A DNA stretch of 64,000 nucleotides from Hymenobacter lucidus (GTDB lineage: Bacteria; Bacteroidota; Bacteroidia; Cytophagales; Hymenobacteraceae): contig NZ_JAJADR010000001.1 of assembly GCF_020447265.1 (NCBI RefSeq), positions 806,001 to 870,000 on the forward strand. Reading direction: 5' to 3'. Position 1 is the stretch's first letter, and every line of letters starts with the position of its first letter. The position numbers were made by a program, and so were the translations under genes. This document shows positions 34,075-42,235 of the stretch, piece by piece. The notes below the pieces were generated by a model. That model was given only the letters and a program-made list of their open reading frames with translations. It did no database searches and was not told the origin of the DNA.

Positions 34075-34096
34075 GGCAGCACGGCAAAGAGAACCA

Positions 34097-34104
34097 CAAA
34101 GATA
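34097..34104 (-). promoter_or_regulatory. -7 promoter element (TATCTTTG) for the radical SAM gene
   Basis: Exact TAnnTTTG match on the minus strand, 23 bases before the GTG start at 34074. No clear -33 element at the usual spacing. Confidence 0.55.
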
Positions 34105-34232
34105 CGCCCAAACAGCCAGGCACGCCGCGTTGGTTCAGCCGGGGCCCGGTGGTTCGCCTGTAACAGCACTGCAGATGGCCTCCGCCCAGCTGCTACACCT
34201 GCAACAGCATGCGGACAGCATCTTCGTAAACG

Positions 34233-34279
34233 GCAAGTGGGGCAGCAGAAGGACTATTCCTTTCTGCTGCCCCACTTGC
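34233..34279. terminator. Perfect 18-base hairpin, terminator of the AraC-type gene
   Basis: Arms gcaagtggggcagcagaa (34233-34250) and ttctgctgccccacttgc (34262-34279) are fully complementary around an 11-base loop. It lies 30 bases after the end of the minus-strand AraC gene. The T tract is short. Confidence 0.75.
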
Positions 34280-34308
34280 GCGGAGGCTATTCGTTACTGC
34301 CCGGGATG

Positions 34309-34881
34309 CTAAGCCAGCTGGTCCAGCGACATGCGCTTAGGCAGCAGATCGCGCCGGAACTCACTAACTGAGCGGCCCGTGACTTGGCGGAACTGGTTGC
34401 TCAGGTGCTGGCCACTGCTGTAGCGCATCTGGTCGGCAATTTCGCTCAGCGTCATTTCGCCGTAGCTGAGCATTTCCTTGACCCGCTCAATTTTCAGCCG
34501 GATCAGGTACTTCTCAATGGTGAGGTTGGCCGTGCGCGAAAATACTTTGCTCAGGTGGGAGTAGGTAGCCGCAAACCGGTCGGTAAGAAACGCCGACGTA
34601 GTAAGCGGCATGCGGGCCGTGCGCAGATGTTCCAGGTATTCGCCCAGCGCACCCTTGATTTGCTCGGTCAGCTGCTCAGCCCGGCCCATCAGCACCTCAA
34701 AGCCCGCTTCGTGCAGAATCGGGGCCAGGGCGGCCGGGTCGGCGGGCGTGGTATGGTCGAGCTGGGCTTGGCCCAGCGTTACCTGGGTGGGCCGGTAGCC
34801 GGCTTGTTCGAGCAGATGCCGCACCGCGTCGATACACCGGGGGCAGACCATGTTCTTGATGTGGAGAAGTGTCGTTTTCAC
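34309..34881 (-). CDS. AraC-family regulator with an N-terminal HMA-like metal-binding region
   Basis: 190 residues from GTG 34881. The N-terminus resembles a heavy-metal-associated fold with Cys13 and Cys16 (NMVCPRCIDAV). The C-terminal AraC HTH (about 95-185) carries NLTIEKYLIRLKIERVKEML and DQMRYSSGQHLSNQFRQVTG. The join suggests a metal- or redox-sensing regulator without the usual cupin sensor. Its start overlaps the stop of the upstream membrane gene (GTGA), giving translational coupling, and a strong hairpin ends it. Which metal it senses and its targets are unknown. Confidence 0.85.
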   Translation of the reverse strand: MKTTLLHIKNMVCPRCIDAVRHLLEQAGYRPTQVTLGQAQLDHTTPADPAALAPILHEAGFEVLMGRAEQLTEQIKGALGEYLEHLRTARMPLTTSAFLTDRFAATYSHLSKVFSRTANLTIEKYLIRLKIERVKEMLSYGEMTLSEIADQMRYSSGQHLSNQFRQVTGRSVSEFRRDLLPKRMSLDQLA

Positions 34882-35237
34882 GGATGTTTTGGAGTGTTCT
34901 GCCGCGGCACGGGCCGCGTGGGTTTTCGATTAGTTACTGCAACCGAAGCCGAAGCAGGCCGGGTGCGCCGCACGGGCTCCCCATACTTTTCCGACCATTC
35001 CTTACCAAACCAACGAGTAGCCGCCCAGTTCACGAAAGGCACAACGCCCAGGAACGTAACGGCTAACAGCCAGAATAATACGAAAAAAGCGCCGGATAAT
35101 CGACCAAGGAAATGATTCGAAACGCCAAAAAGGTAAGTAGTTAGCAGCAGAGCCAATAAAAAACTTACACCCGCCAGCACTCCAGCGCGGCGCAGCAGGG
35201 CAGGGGAGAAAACAGACGGGAGGGCGAAACGATTCAT
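34878..35237 (-). CDS. Small membrane protein upstream of the AraC-type regulator
   Basis: 119 residues with two hydrophobic segments (VLAGVSFLLALLLTTYLFGV and FFVLFWLLAVTFLGVVPFV) followed by a basic, polar tail of about 45 residues likely in the cytoplasm. No family is recognised. It overlaps the regulator gene by four bases, and TATATTTG at 35254-35261 lies 17 bases before its start, so it is the first gene of a two-gene operon. It may be a small sensor or the target of the regulator. Confidence 0.65.
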   Translation of the reverse strand: MNRFALPSVFSPALLRRAGVLAGVSFLLALLLTTYLFGVSNHFLGRLSGAFFVLFWLLAVTFLGVVPFVNWAATRWFGKEWSEKYGEPVRRTRPASASVAVTNRKPTRPVPRQNTPKHP

Positions 35238-35253
35238 AGGTACGGTTGGGCAG

Positions 35254-35261
35254 CAAATATA
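35254..35261 (-). promoter_or_regulatory. -7 promoter element (TATATTTG)
   Basis: Exact consensus match on the minus strand 17 bases before the membrane protein start at 35237; a -33 box is not obvious. Confidence 0.5.
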
Positions 35262-35439
35262 CCGCTAAAGCAGTTTCGGCGCTTGACCGGCCGCCACGGG
35301 CTATGGCGGAGACGTTCAAAAGGAATAGCTAAAATCCTATATTGGGCTGGCTGGCAGCTTCCCCGCTTCATACGCAGGAACCACGGCGGCGGCCAGCCGT
35401 ATTCTACACTCTCAGCTCCCTACTTTACAACCCCAACCC

Positions 35440-35703
35440 ATGAAAACCTTTCTGCTCCGACCCCTGGCCCTGGCCTTCGTGCTGGCTTCGGCTTCCCTCA
35501 CGGCCTGCAACACTGGTACCGACAGCGGTGACACCAACGTAGAGCGTGGTGCCGACAAAACCAAAGACCCCGACCCAGGCCAGATGGGCAATTCCAACAC
35601 GAATGGCATGGCTGGCGACACGGCCAAAGTAACCACCGGCAAAGACCTCTACGACCGCGCCGGCGAAGCCAAAGACCGTAACAACGACGGCATCGAGGAT
35701 TAA
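35440..35703 (+). CDS. Small lipoprotein
   Basis: 87 residues with a lipoprotein signal peptide: a hydrophobic run LALAFVLASASLTAC with the lipobox LTAC, then a short, polar, Asp/Lys/Gly-rich tail (NTGTDSGDTNVERGADKTKD ...). No domain is recognised. The tail is probably disordered and outside the membrane. The gene ends at the strong terminator at 35724-35761, shared with the convergent BtuG-like gene. Confidence 0.7.
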   Translation: MKTFLLRPLALAFVLASASLTACNTGTDSGDTNVERGADKTKDPDPGQMGNSNTNGMAGDTAKVTTGKDLYDRAGEAKDRNNDGIED

Positions 35704-35723
35704 GAACCGGATATTCTGTAACC

Positions 35724-35761
35724 AAAAAGCCCTTCTGCTTGCTAGGCAGAAGGGCTTTTTT
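35724..35761. terminator. Bidirectional rho-independent terminator
   Basis: Arms aaaaagcccttctgc and gcagaagggctttttt with A and T runs on both sides, between the convergent lipoprotein and BtuG-like genes. Confidence 0.9.
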
Positions 35762-35785
35762 CATAGCTCAGAAAAGCAGGGTGGG

Positions 35786-36883
35786 TTAATAGAAAACAAA
35801 GCCGTTGGGCAGGATATTAACGGTAAAGGAGTCGATGGCCGTGCCGGAAGACTGGTAGCGGATGAACTTGCCAGCCGTGGAATAGGGAGCAATAGCACCG
35901 TAAATCGTGTTGTCTTTAGGGTCGATGCCTAAGCCGTAGAAGCCGCGCCGAATCAGGGGAGTGGTAGGCAGGGTTTTGCTGCTAACGCTCATCTGGTACA
36001 CGCCCTTGGCGTAGGTGAAATACAGTTGGCCTTTGCCGCCATCTAACTGCAGGTGGCCAGGAAAACCGACGGTAGAGGCAAATTCGAGGCGCTGCACGGC
36101 AGTAGGCGCGGCCGGCAGAAAGCTGAGCAGTACGCCTTTGGTAGAAGTGGCAGGGTCAATATTGTAGTTGGCATCGTAGCCGGCGAAACCTGCGCACAGC
36201 ACCCATACCCGGCCGTTCTGGTCGAGGGCCAGGCTGTTGGGCGAGTCGCCCACGGTCAGCACGGCTTCTTCCGTGTCAGTGGTGGTATTGATAACCGAAA
36301 CAGTATTCTCGCCGCTATTGGCCACGTACAGCTTACCGCCCGCCAGCAACAGCTGCTCGGGAGCTTCGCCGCTCAGCGGAATGGTTTTAGTCACGGTGTT
36401 GGTAGCGAGGTTAATCACCGAAACCTGGCCTTTCACGCCGTAGTCTATCCATTCCGTCACGTAGCCTTTAGTAGCCGAAGAGGCCACGAAGTAGCGCGGC
36501 TTTTTCAGCCCACTGATGGTTTTGACAGCCCGCTTCACCGTCTTGAATTCGGGCAGGCGCACCACCTCAATCTTGTTGCTCTGCGTCACCACCACGTAGC
36601 CCACCGTATCCACCACCGTCATCGACTGCACGTTGTCGCCGAGCGGGCGGTTGTTAGCCGTCTTGAAAATATCGACGTCGGTTACCTTTTTCGAAGCGGT
36701 GTTAAAGATGCTCACGGCCCCGTTGGGCGTATTGAAATTGCCTTCGTTCACGATGAAGACGTTGTCGGTGAGCTGCACCGGCTCGGGCTCAGTACGTTCC
36801 GGGTCGCAGCTAAACAGGGCTAAGCTAGCCCAGCCCAGTAGGGCCACCCGCGTGCAGGCAGTAGAGAAAGGGGTAGAAAACAT
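35786..36883 (-). CDS. btuG: BtuG-like surface beta-propeller lipoprotein (vitamin B12 uptake)
   Basis: 365 residues with a lipoprotein signal (Cys26 in LALFSCDPE) and acidic residues after the Cys that fit surface export in Bacteroidota. The rest is a YVTN/YncE-type seven-bladed propeller with repeated strands such as VSVINLATNTVTKTIPLSGE and LYVANSGENTVSVINTTTDT. In Bacteroides a similar lipoprotein, BtuG, sits on BtuB and captures cobalamin with very high affinity. This gene follows the BtuB-like gene 53 bases downstream under the same cobalamin riboswitch, which makes the BtuG role likely. Direct binding residues cannot be assigned. Confidence 0.8.
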   Translation of the reverse strand: MFSTPFSTACTRVALLGWASLALFSCDPERTEPEPVQLTDNVFIVNEGNFNTPNGAVSIFNTASKKVTDVDIFKTANNRPLGDNVQSMTVVDTVGYVVVTQSNKIEVVRLPEFKTVKRAVKTISGLKKPRYFVASSATKGYVTEWIDYGVKGQVSVINLATNTVTKTIPLSGEAPEQLLLAGGKLYVANSGENTVSVINTTTDTEEAVLTVGDSPNSLALDQNGRVWVLCAGFAGYDANYNIDPATSTKGVLLSFLPAAPTAVQRLEFASTVGFPGHLQLDGGKGQLYFTYAKGVYQMSVSSKTLPTTPLIRRGFYGLGIDPKDNTIYGAIAPYSTAGKFIRYQSSGTAIDSFTVNILPNGFVFY

Positions 36884-36935
36884 ATCAGAAAAAAAGTTGG
36901 GTGAAAAATTTCAGGGGGAAAGCCTGGGTGCTGGT

Positions 36936-38915
36936 TTAGTGCCACGCTACCCGCAGACTCAGCAGGGCCGAGCGGGGGGGCATGGCGCGGTAGGCATAGT
37001 TCTGGTACACCACATTGCCCAAGTTATAGCCCTGAGCCAGCAGCGTAAGTCGCCACGCGGGCCGCACCACAAACGTGTGGGCCAGGGTAGCATTCAGCAG
37101 CACATAAGACGGCAGATAGTCAGTAGCCGAGTTGTCGGTGTAGCGGTAGCCAGTCACGGTCAGGGCCGTAGTCAGCTGCCACTGGCGCCAGGTTTGGTCG
37201 GTGGTGAAGGCGGCGGTGTGCAGCGGTACGTAGCGCATCTGCCGGCCCACTGGGTTCAGGTCGTTGGCGTAGCCTCGCGTTTTTTCGGCCTGCGTGAAGC
37301 CGTAAGCCAGCCGGGCTTTGAGGCTGTAGCGTGGCAGCTGCCACCGCAGCTGGGTGTTGACTTCCAGGCCCCGGGCCACCACTTGGCGCAGATTCTGGGG
37401 CGTATCGTAGCCGCGCGTAGGGTGGGTGGTCCATTCTACCCAGTCGTTTACCAACTGGTGGTAGGCTGTCAGCTCGGTTTCCAGACTGGCCGCCGTGGTT
37501 GGCTGCCACTGGTGCCGAAGACCAGCTTCGTAGCTGGTGCTGCTTTCGGGCAGCAGATCGGGGTTGCCGCCGGGCCGCCAGTACCGCTCGTTCAGGGTAG
37601 GAGCACGGTAGCCCCGGGCGGCATTGGCTTTCAGGCTCAGTTGCTGCCGCTCGGCACGCCAAGCCTGCCACTCGGCCCCCAGCGTGGGCGCCAGCGGTGG
37701 CCGCCGGCCCGGCACTACGGCCTTTCGGAGGTTGGCGCTGAGTTGAAGCCGGGGCAAAGGGTCGTAACGCAGTAGGGCGAAGCCGGAAAAGCGGTTTTCA
37801 GTAATTGGCTGCCCGTAACCATCTACTTGAGCCGCAAAATGCTGGGCTTCGCCGCCTACGCGCAGACTCATATTGGGCCTCAGATTGGCCGTATACTCGG
37901 CCTGGGCCTGCGTGGTGCGCACCCGCGAGTTGCTGATCAGGTTGCCGTTGAAATAGTTGAGCACGTCTTCAAACCACGCGCCCCGCACGCTCCACTCGGC
38001 CCGGCTGGCTACGTGGCGGTAACCGGTTTGCACGCGGCGGCTTTGGTCCCGCTCCCGTGCGCCGTCATTCACCGAGCCGATAGATGGTTGAATATGCCGG
38101 TCAGCGTCGGTGAGCCATACGGCGGCCAGCAGCTCGCCGTGGGTACCCAGTCGCAGCGTGGCGTCCTGAGTAAGGCTCCACTGTCGGAAGTCAGCGTTGG
38201 GCTGCCGCCGCCGCACGGTGCCGTCCGCCGATACCGAGTCGTAGTAGAAGTCGTTGCGGGCGGTGCGGTAGGAGGCGGCGGCGCGCACGGCCAGTTTCTC
38301 ATTGCTGAAGCTACCCTCAGCAGACCCAGCCCGCAGTCCGAAGCTGCCGCCATCCACCTGCACATTGGCCTTGCCGCCTGCTCCCCACACCACCGGCGAC
38401 GACAGCAACACCGCTCCACCGACCGCGCCGGTACCATAGGCCGCACTGGCCGGGCCGTATTGCACATCTACCCTCGTAGCGCCGTTGGTAGGGAAAAGGG
38501 CAAAATCGGCTTCCCCAAGCGAAGGCAGATTGATGTTGAAGCCATTCCAGAGCACCGCGGTATGCCGCGCCGCGGTGCCCCGGATGGAGATGGAAGACAG
38601 CTGGCCGGGACCGTAGTTCTTAAGATAAAGAGGCGTTTGGTTCAGCAGCACGTCGGCCAGCGTGCCGGCCCGGTACTGATTCAGCACCGCCGAATCGAGA
38701 GTAAGGACGTGGCTGCCCACGGCAAAGCGGCTGGGTGGGCTGCCCTGAATCCGGACGGCGGGGAGCTGCTGCACCTGATGCAGGTGCCGCGCCGAGTCGG
38801 CGGGCTGGGGCTGCTGGGCGTGTAGCGCAACCGGCACGAGCAAGCCCGCCAAGCTGGCTGGCAGAAAACGTAGTATTGGCAGCCAAAGCTGCTGAAATCG
38901 GTAAAAACCAATCAT
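36936..38915 (-). CDS. btuB: BtuB-like TonB-dependent outer-membrane receptor
   Basis: 659 residues from ATG 38915; a TTG three codons upstream is less likely. It has a signal peptide (LAGLLVPVALHAQ), an N-terminal plug (about 45-165, with LADVLLNQTPLYLKNYGPGQ and SISIRGTAARHTAVLWNGF) and a beta-barrel ending in the aromatic-containing SLRVAWH. It moves its ligand into the periplasm using TonB energy. A cobalamin riboswitch lies 170 bases upstream and a BtuG-like lipoprotein gene follows, so vitamin B12 or a related corrinoid is the probable substrate. No SusC-type extra domain is seen. Confidence 0.88.
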   Translation of the reverse strand: MIGFYRFQQLWLPILRFLPASLAGLLVPVALHAQQPQPADSARHLHQVQQLPAVRIQGSPPSRFAVGSHVLTLDSAVLNQYRAGTLADVLLNQTPLYLKNYGPGQLSSISIRGTAARHTAVLWNGFNINLPSLGEADFALFPTNGATRVDVQYGPASAAYGTGAVGGAVLLSSPVVWGAGGKANVQVDGGSFGLRAGSAEGSFSNEKLAVRAAASYRTARNDFYYDSVSADGTVRRRQPNADFRQWSLTQDATLRLGTHGELLAAVWLTDADRHIQPSIGSVNDGARERDQSRRVQTGYRHVASRAEWSVRGAWFEDVLNYFNGNLISNSRVRTTQAQAEYTANLRPNMSLRVGGEAQHFAAQVDGYGQPITENRFSGFALLRYDPLPRLQLSANLRKAVVPGRRPPLAPTLGAEWQAWRAERQQLSLKANAARGYRAPTLNERYWRPGGNPDLLPESSTSYEAGLRHQWQPTTAASLETELTAYHQLVNDWVEWTTHPTRGYDTPQNLRQVVARGLEVNTQLRWQLPRYSLKARLAYGFTQAEKTRGYANDLNPVGRQMRYVPLHTAAFTTDQTWRQWQLTTALTVTGYRYTDNSATDYLPSYVLLNATLAHTFVVRPAWRLTLLAQGYNLGNVVYQNYAYRAMPPRSALLSLRVAWH

Positions 38916-39085
38916 CCGAACCAAATTTCCGGTTTAGGAAAATTCGGTTCAAAACTCCACCCGGCTTGCCCGGAAGCAAAACCAACGCGAAGCCGAGGCT
39001 GAAAACAGGGAAATTGGCTGCTCGCTAGAGCCGCCGCTGTTATCATTCTCCGCCTTTCACCCGAAAGCGCTGAACACTAAGAACG

Positions 39086-39286
39086 CATAGGCAGGTCTCC
39101 TGGCTTGCTTCGGGTAGGCCGCCTTCCCATTTCTCCGGCTTTTCTGAGCTAGAAAAGCCTTCCACGAAACAGTGGCAACAAGTGGGCCTACCAATACTAG
39201 AAGCGTACAGTTGCGGGGACAGCTCCGGAATTGAACCGGATTCCCTTTTCAGCCGCGCCCCACAATCGGGGTCTGGCCACCTATAA
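39086..39286 (-). ncRNA. Cobalamin (AdoCbl-type) riboswitch
   Basis: On the minus strand the conserved blocks appear in order: GGTGGCC near the 5' end, GGGAATCCGGTTCAATTCCGG, GAGCTGTCCCCGCAACTGTA and the B12 box AGCCAGGAGACCTGCC at the 3' end. It turns off the downstream btuB-btuG genes when cobalamin is plentiful. About 170 bases separate its end from the btuB start and hold the expression platform; a short gctttcgggtgaaagg hairpin lies there. Confidence 0.95.
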
Positions 39287-39291
39287 CGGAG

Positions 39292-39299
39292 CAAAGATA
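39292..39299 (-). promoter_or_regulatory. -7 promoter element (TATCTTTG) of the riboswitch transcript
   Basis: Exact TAnnTTTG match on the minus strand, six bases before the riboswitch 5' block. A TTTG lies 23 bases upstream, a little further than usual. Confidence 0.6.
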
Positions 39300-39379
39300 G
39301 GGCGTTTTTGGAATGCGCCGCCCAAACGTTCGGCCCCAAAACCCGTTTGCCCAACAACCCGCGCCTTTCTAAACTCATT

Positions 39380-39982
39380 ATGCCCAAAATTCCCCTCGCT
39401 TTTTATCAGCGCCCCGACGTGGTGCAGATTGCCCGCGACCTACTCGGTAAATACCTTTTTACGCGTATTGACGGCGTGCTGACCGGTGGCCGGATTGTCG
39501 AAACCGAGGCCTACGCCCACATTGGCGACCAGGCCTGTCACTCGCACCTGGGCCGCTATACCGCTCGTACCAAAGTTATGTACGAAGCCGGCGGCGTGGC
39601 CTACACCTACCTCATTTACGGCCGCTACGTGCTCTTCAACATCATCACCAACGAAGCCGGCAAGGCCGATGCCGTCCTGATTCGGGGTCTGGAGCCGGTC
39701 GAAGGCATTCCGGAAATGCTGCTGCGCCGCGGCCTTACAAAGTCAGCGCGCAACTTGACTGGCGGCCCCGGCCTGCTCACCCAGGCCCTGGGCATCACCA
39801 CTAAGCACTACGGCACCAGCCTCACCGACGAGCTGATCTGGCTCGAAGACCACCACGAGCCCGTCGCCGACGAGTTAGTAATAGCCAGCCCCCGCGTCGG
39901 CATCGACTACGCCGGCCTCGACGCCGCGCTGCCCTGGCGCTTCCGCCTCAAAGGCAGCCCTTGGACTAGCCCAGCACGGTGA
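39380..39982 (+). CDS. mpg: DNA-3-methyladenine glycosylase (AAG/MPG family)
   Basis: 200 residues from ATG 39380; the frame is open from 39308 but MPKIPLAFYQRPDVVQIARD matches the family start. Conserved pieces are LLGKYLFTR, GRIVETEAYAHIGDQACHSH (with the catalytic Glu), YLIYGRYVLFNIITNE and NLTGGPGLLTQALGIT. It removes alkylated bases such as 3-methyladenine and hypoxanthine to start base-excision repair. It is divergent from the riboswitch-btuB unit. Length is typical. Confidence 0.93.
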   Translation: MPKIPLAFYQRPDVVQIARDLLGKYLFTRIDGVLTGGRIVETEAYAHIGDQACHSHLGRYTARTKVMYEAGGVAYTYLIYGRYVLFNIITNEAGKADAVLIRGLEPVEGIPEMLLRRGLTKSARNLTGGPGLLTQALGITTKHYGTSLTDELIWLEDHHEPVADELVIASPRVGIDYAGLDAALPWRFRLKGSPWTSPAR

Positions 39983-40011
39983 AGTGGTGATTTAGTGAGT
40001 TTGTGAAGTTC

Positions 40012-40164
40012 TGTCATTGCGAGGCACGAAGCAATCCGTCCTCTGCGCAGCCCGGCACTCTCTTCTACCAGAAAGCCCTCAATCGTTGCTAAGATTGAGG
40101 GCTTTTCACTGAAGGTCGCTCAGCACATTTTAGAGGACGGATTGCTTCGTGCCTCGCAATGACA
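40012..40164. repeat. Perfect 33-base inverted repeat element
   Basis: Arms tgtcattgcgaggcacgaag... at 40012-40044 and the exact reverse at 40132-40164. They enclose a separate terminator hairpin at 40071-40107. It lies between the convergent mpg and methyltransferase genes. The catTGCGAGGcacgaagcaatc theme is known from repeats in many Bacteroidota genomes. Confidence 0.9.
40071..40107. terminator. Bidirectional terminator inside the inverted repeat
   Basis: Arms aaagccctcaatc (40072-40084) and gattgagggcttt (40093-40105) with a short loop and a T run. It serves the convergent mpg and methyltransferase genes. Confidence 0.8.
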
Positions 40165-40216
40165 CATTACTCACATTTGGTTTAGCACATTGAAACCACA
40201 TTAGCACCTGAGCACC

Positions 40217-41407
40217 TTAACTTATCTTCTCGCACACCAGCACTACCAGCTTGCCCTGCAAATCGGTGGTAGCAAACATGTAGAGGTGGCCACCTTCCCG
40301 GATACCGGTGCGGTGGCGGAAGTCCGCTACGGAGTCGGGAAAGTTGCGGGTCGTGACGTGGGCGCGCAGCTCGGGGCCGAGGTGGGCGCGCAGGGCATCC
40401 CGGTCATAACGCTCGGTAGCTACAATGCGGAAGATGCGGCCCGGGAAGTCGGCTCGGAGCGTGTCGGAAGTGTAGAGGTGGCTGTGTTGGTGCAGCTTCA
40501 ACAGCTCGAAGGCCGTGCCGACGCTCTTGAAGCCGCCAGCTTTGAGCACGGCCACATTAGGCTCATACAAATACCCCTGCGCTTCGGCGTAGCGAGCCAC
40601 AGCGCGGGTTTCACGGGCCTTGTTCAGCCGAAACTCTTGCTGCTGGCCCGTACGAAGCAGGTTCACGGTGTAGCGCTCCGGGTCAACGGCCGGCTCGGGC
40701 CCCAGCTCGTACAGCACTTCTTTGCACTCATTATCGACGGCTACTACCCATAGGCGGCGTACCTGCTTGAGTTCCAGCAACGCCTGCTCGATATCCAGCA
40801 TGGGCGAAGTTTTGAGCAGTACCTGTCGGCCCTTGTGTAGCAGCAGCGGCAAAATGCGCAGCACATCGGGCTCACAGTCCTGTAGCCGGTAGATTTTCTT
40901 GTCGGCCGGATTGCGCCGGGCCGGGTCCAGATAAATCCAGTCGAAGGTGTCAGGTGTGCTTTTCAGAAAGCTGAGTGCGTCGCCGGCGTGGCAGCTGATG
41001 TTGGTAACGCCCAGCTGCGCCAGGTTATACTCCACCACCGCTACCAAGGCCGGGTCGCGCTCCACGTAGTGCACTTCCGGAATCTGGGCTGCGAAATGCG
41101 TAGCGTCTACTCCGAAGCCACCGGTGAGGTCGACCAGGCGCTGGCCCTGCACCAAGCTGGCCTTGAAAGCTGCTGTGCGGGCCGAGGAAGCTTGCTCCAC
41201 CGATAAGGCCGGTGGAAAAATAAGGTCGGGATTATCGGCCCAGGCCGGCAGCTTGGTACGCGCCTTTTGCCGGGCCTGGATCTGCCGCACCAGTTCGGGC
41301 ACCGGCAAGCCGGGATACCGACGGGCCTGGAGTGCCAGTTGGGCGGGGTCATCATGCAGATGGTCGGCAACGTATTGCCGGGCCGCTGCAGGAAGCGGAT
41401 AGTTCAT
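40217..41407 (-). CDS. THUMP-like SAM-dependent methyltransferase
   Basis: 396 residues. A helical N-terminal domain (about 1-85) is followed by a Rossmann methyltransferase with motif I LVDLTGGFGVDATHFA, HYVERDPALVAVVEYN and the catalytic-loop-like FDWIYLDPARR (DPAR). The C-terminal region is the THUMP-like domain found in this Bacteroidota family. It probably methylates RNA; the exact substrate is unknown. The gene is 33 bases downstream of the unknown secreted protein gene on the same strand and ends at the repeat/terminator at 40012-40164. Confidence 0.87.
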   Translation of the reverse strand: MNYPLPAAARQYVADHLHDDPAQLALQARRYPGLPVPELVRQIQARQKARTKLPAWADNPDLIFPPALSVEQASSARTAAFKASLVQGQRLVDLTGGFGVDATHFAAQIPEVHYVERDPALVAVVEYNLAQLGVTNISCHAGDALSFLKSTPDTFDWIYLDPARRNPADKKIYRLQDCEPDVLRILPLLLHKGRQVLLKTSPMLDIEQALLELKQVRRLWVVAVDNECKEVLYELGPEPAVDPERYTVNLLRTGQQQEFRLNKARETRAVARYAEAQGYLYEPNVAVLKAGGFKSVGTAFELLKLHQHSHLYTSDTLRADFPGRIFRIVATERYDRDALRAHLGPELRAHVTTRNFPDSVADFRHRTGIREGGHLYMFATTDLQGKLVVLVCEKIS

Positions 41408-41440
41408 GAAAAGGCTTTACGGGAAAACGCTGCGAACGGC

Positions 41441-42049
41441 TTAGCGCACGTTCCAGCGCAAAGCTAGCAGCGGCTGGCCACTTGGGGCCGCGGCCAGGCC
41501 CACGCCGGTCGGAGCCAGGCGCTGCCACAGGCCGCTGTGGGCCGAGCCAAGACCGGCATTATGGGCATCCACGGCCCGCTGCATGTGCTCGTTGGTGTGG
41601 CGGGTAATCATCATGTTGGAAAGCAGGCTGAAGGCGGCTACGCCAATGGCCACTTTCTGGGTGTTGCGGAAGTACTGCTGCTCACCGTCGCCGGCCAGTA
41701 CTTGCTGCCCATAAAAAGCTACGGCTCCTACAAACGTAAGCCGCTCGCCCAGGTACAGCCACTTCTGCAGGCGGTAGCGGTTCAGATTTTCCACCGCTTC
41801 GGGGTTGCCGGCCAAGTAGGGGCGCAGGCGCTGGCCAAAAAAGCCGGCACTCGTATAATCCTTGTCCTGAGGTGCCTCGGTCGAGGTAGTAAAGAAAAAG
41901 TTATGCTGCGTGCCATTCAGACCGCGCGCTTTATCCTCGGGGCTGAGGCTGATAAAGGGAGCTTCACTGGCAGGCGCTTTTTGGGCGTATGCTGCCACAG
42001 AAGGCAATGACAGGCAAAACAGGAAAGCAGAACGACGAAGAACGGACAT
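41441..42049 (-). CDS. Hypothetical secreted or membrane protein
   Basis: 202 residues with a signal peptide (FLFCLSLPSVAAYA, then Q). Two later hydrophobic stretches (LTFVGAVAFYGQQVLA and VAIGVAAFSLLSNMMI) suggest membrane association. No known family is recognised. It lies upstream of the THUMP-like methyltransferase with a 33-base gap, so they are likely co-transcribed from the TACATTTG element at 42082-42089. The role is unknown. Confidence 0.6.
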   Translation of the reverse strand: MSVLRRSAFLFCLSLPSVAAYAQKAPASEAPFISLSPEDKARGLNGTQHNFFFTTSTEAPQDKDYTSAGFFGQRLRPYLAGNPEAVENLNRYRLQKWLYLGERLTFVGAVAFYGQQVLAGDGEQQYFRNTQKVAIGVAAFSLLSNMMITRHTNEHMQRAVDAHNAGLGSAHSGLWQRLAPTGVGLAAAPSGQPLLALRWNVR

Positions 42050-42081
42050 GGAGAGCTGCAGAGGTAGAATAGGCGTGAATA

Positions 42082-42089
42082 CAAATGTA
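42082..42089 (-). promoter_or_regulatory. -7 promoter element (TACATTTG)
   Basis: Exact consensus match on the minus strand, 33 bases before the start at 42049. Confidence 0.5.
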
Positions 42090-42235
42090 GTGCACTGTGC
42101 AATAGGTTGCTAAGACGTTAGTCGAGGAAAAAATCCTATTCGTCTAGAAAATCTTTGCAATGCCTACTCAACAAAAACGCTATGTCTTACGTTCTGTCGG
42201 CAGTTGAATCTGCATCCTACTTTTTTTCCTCGCTT

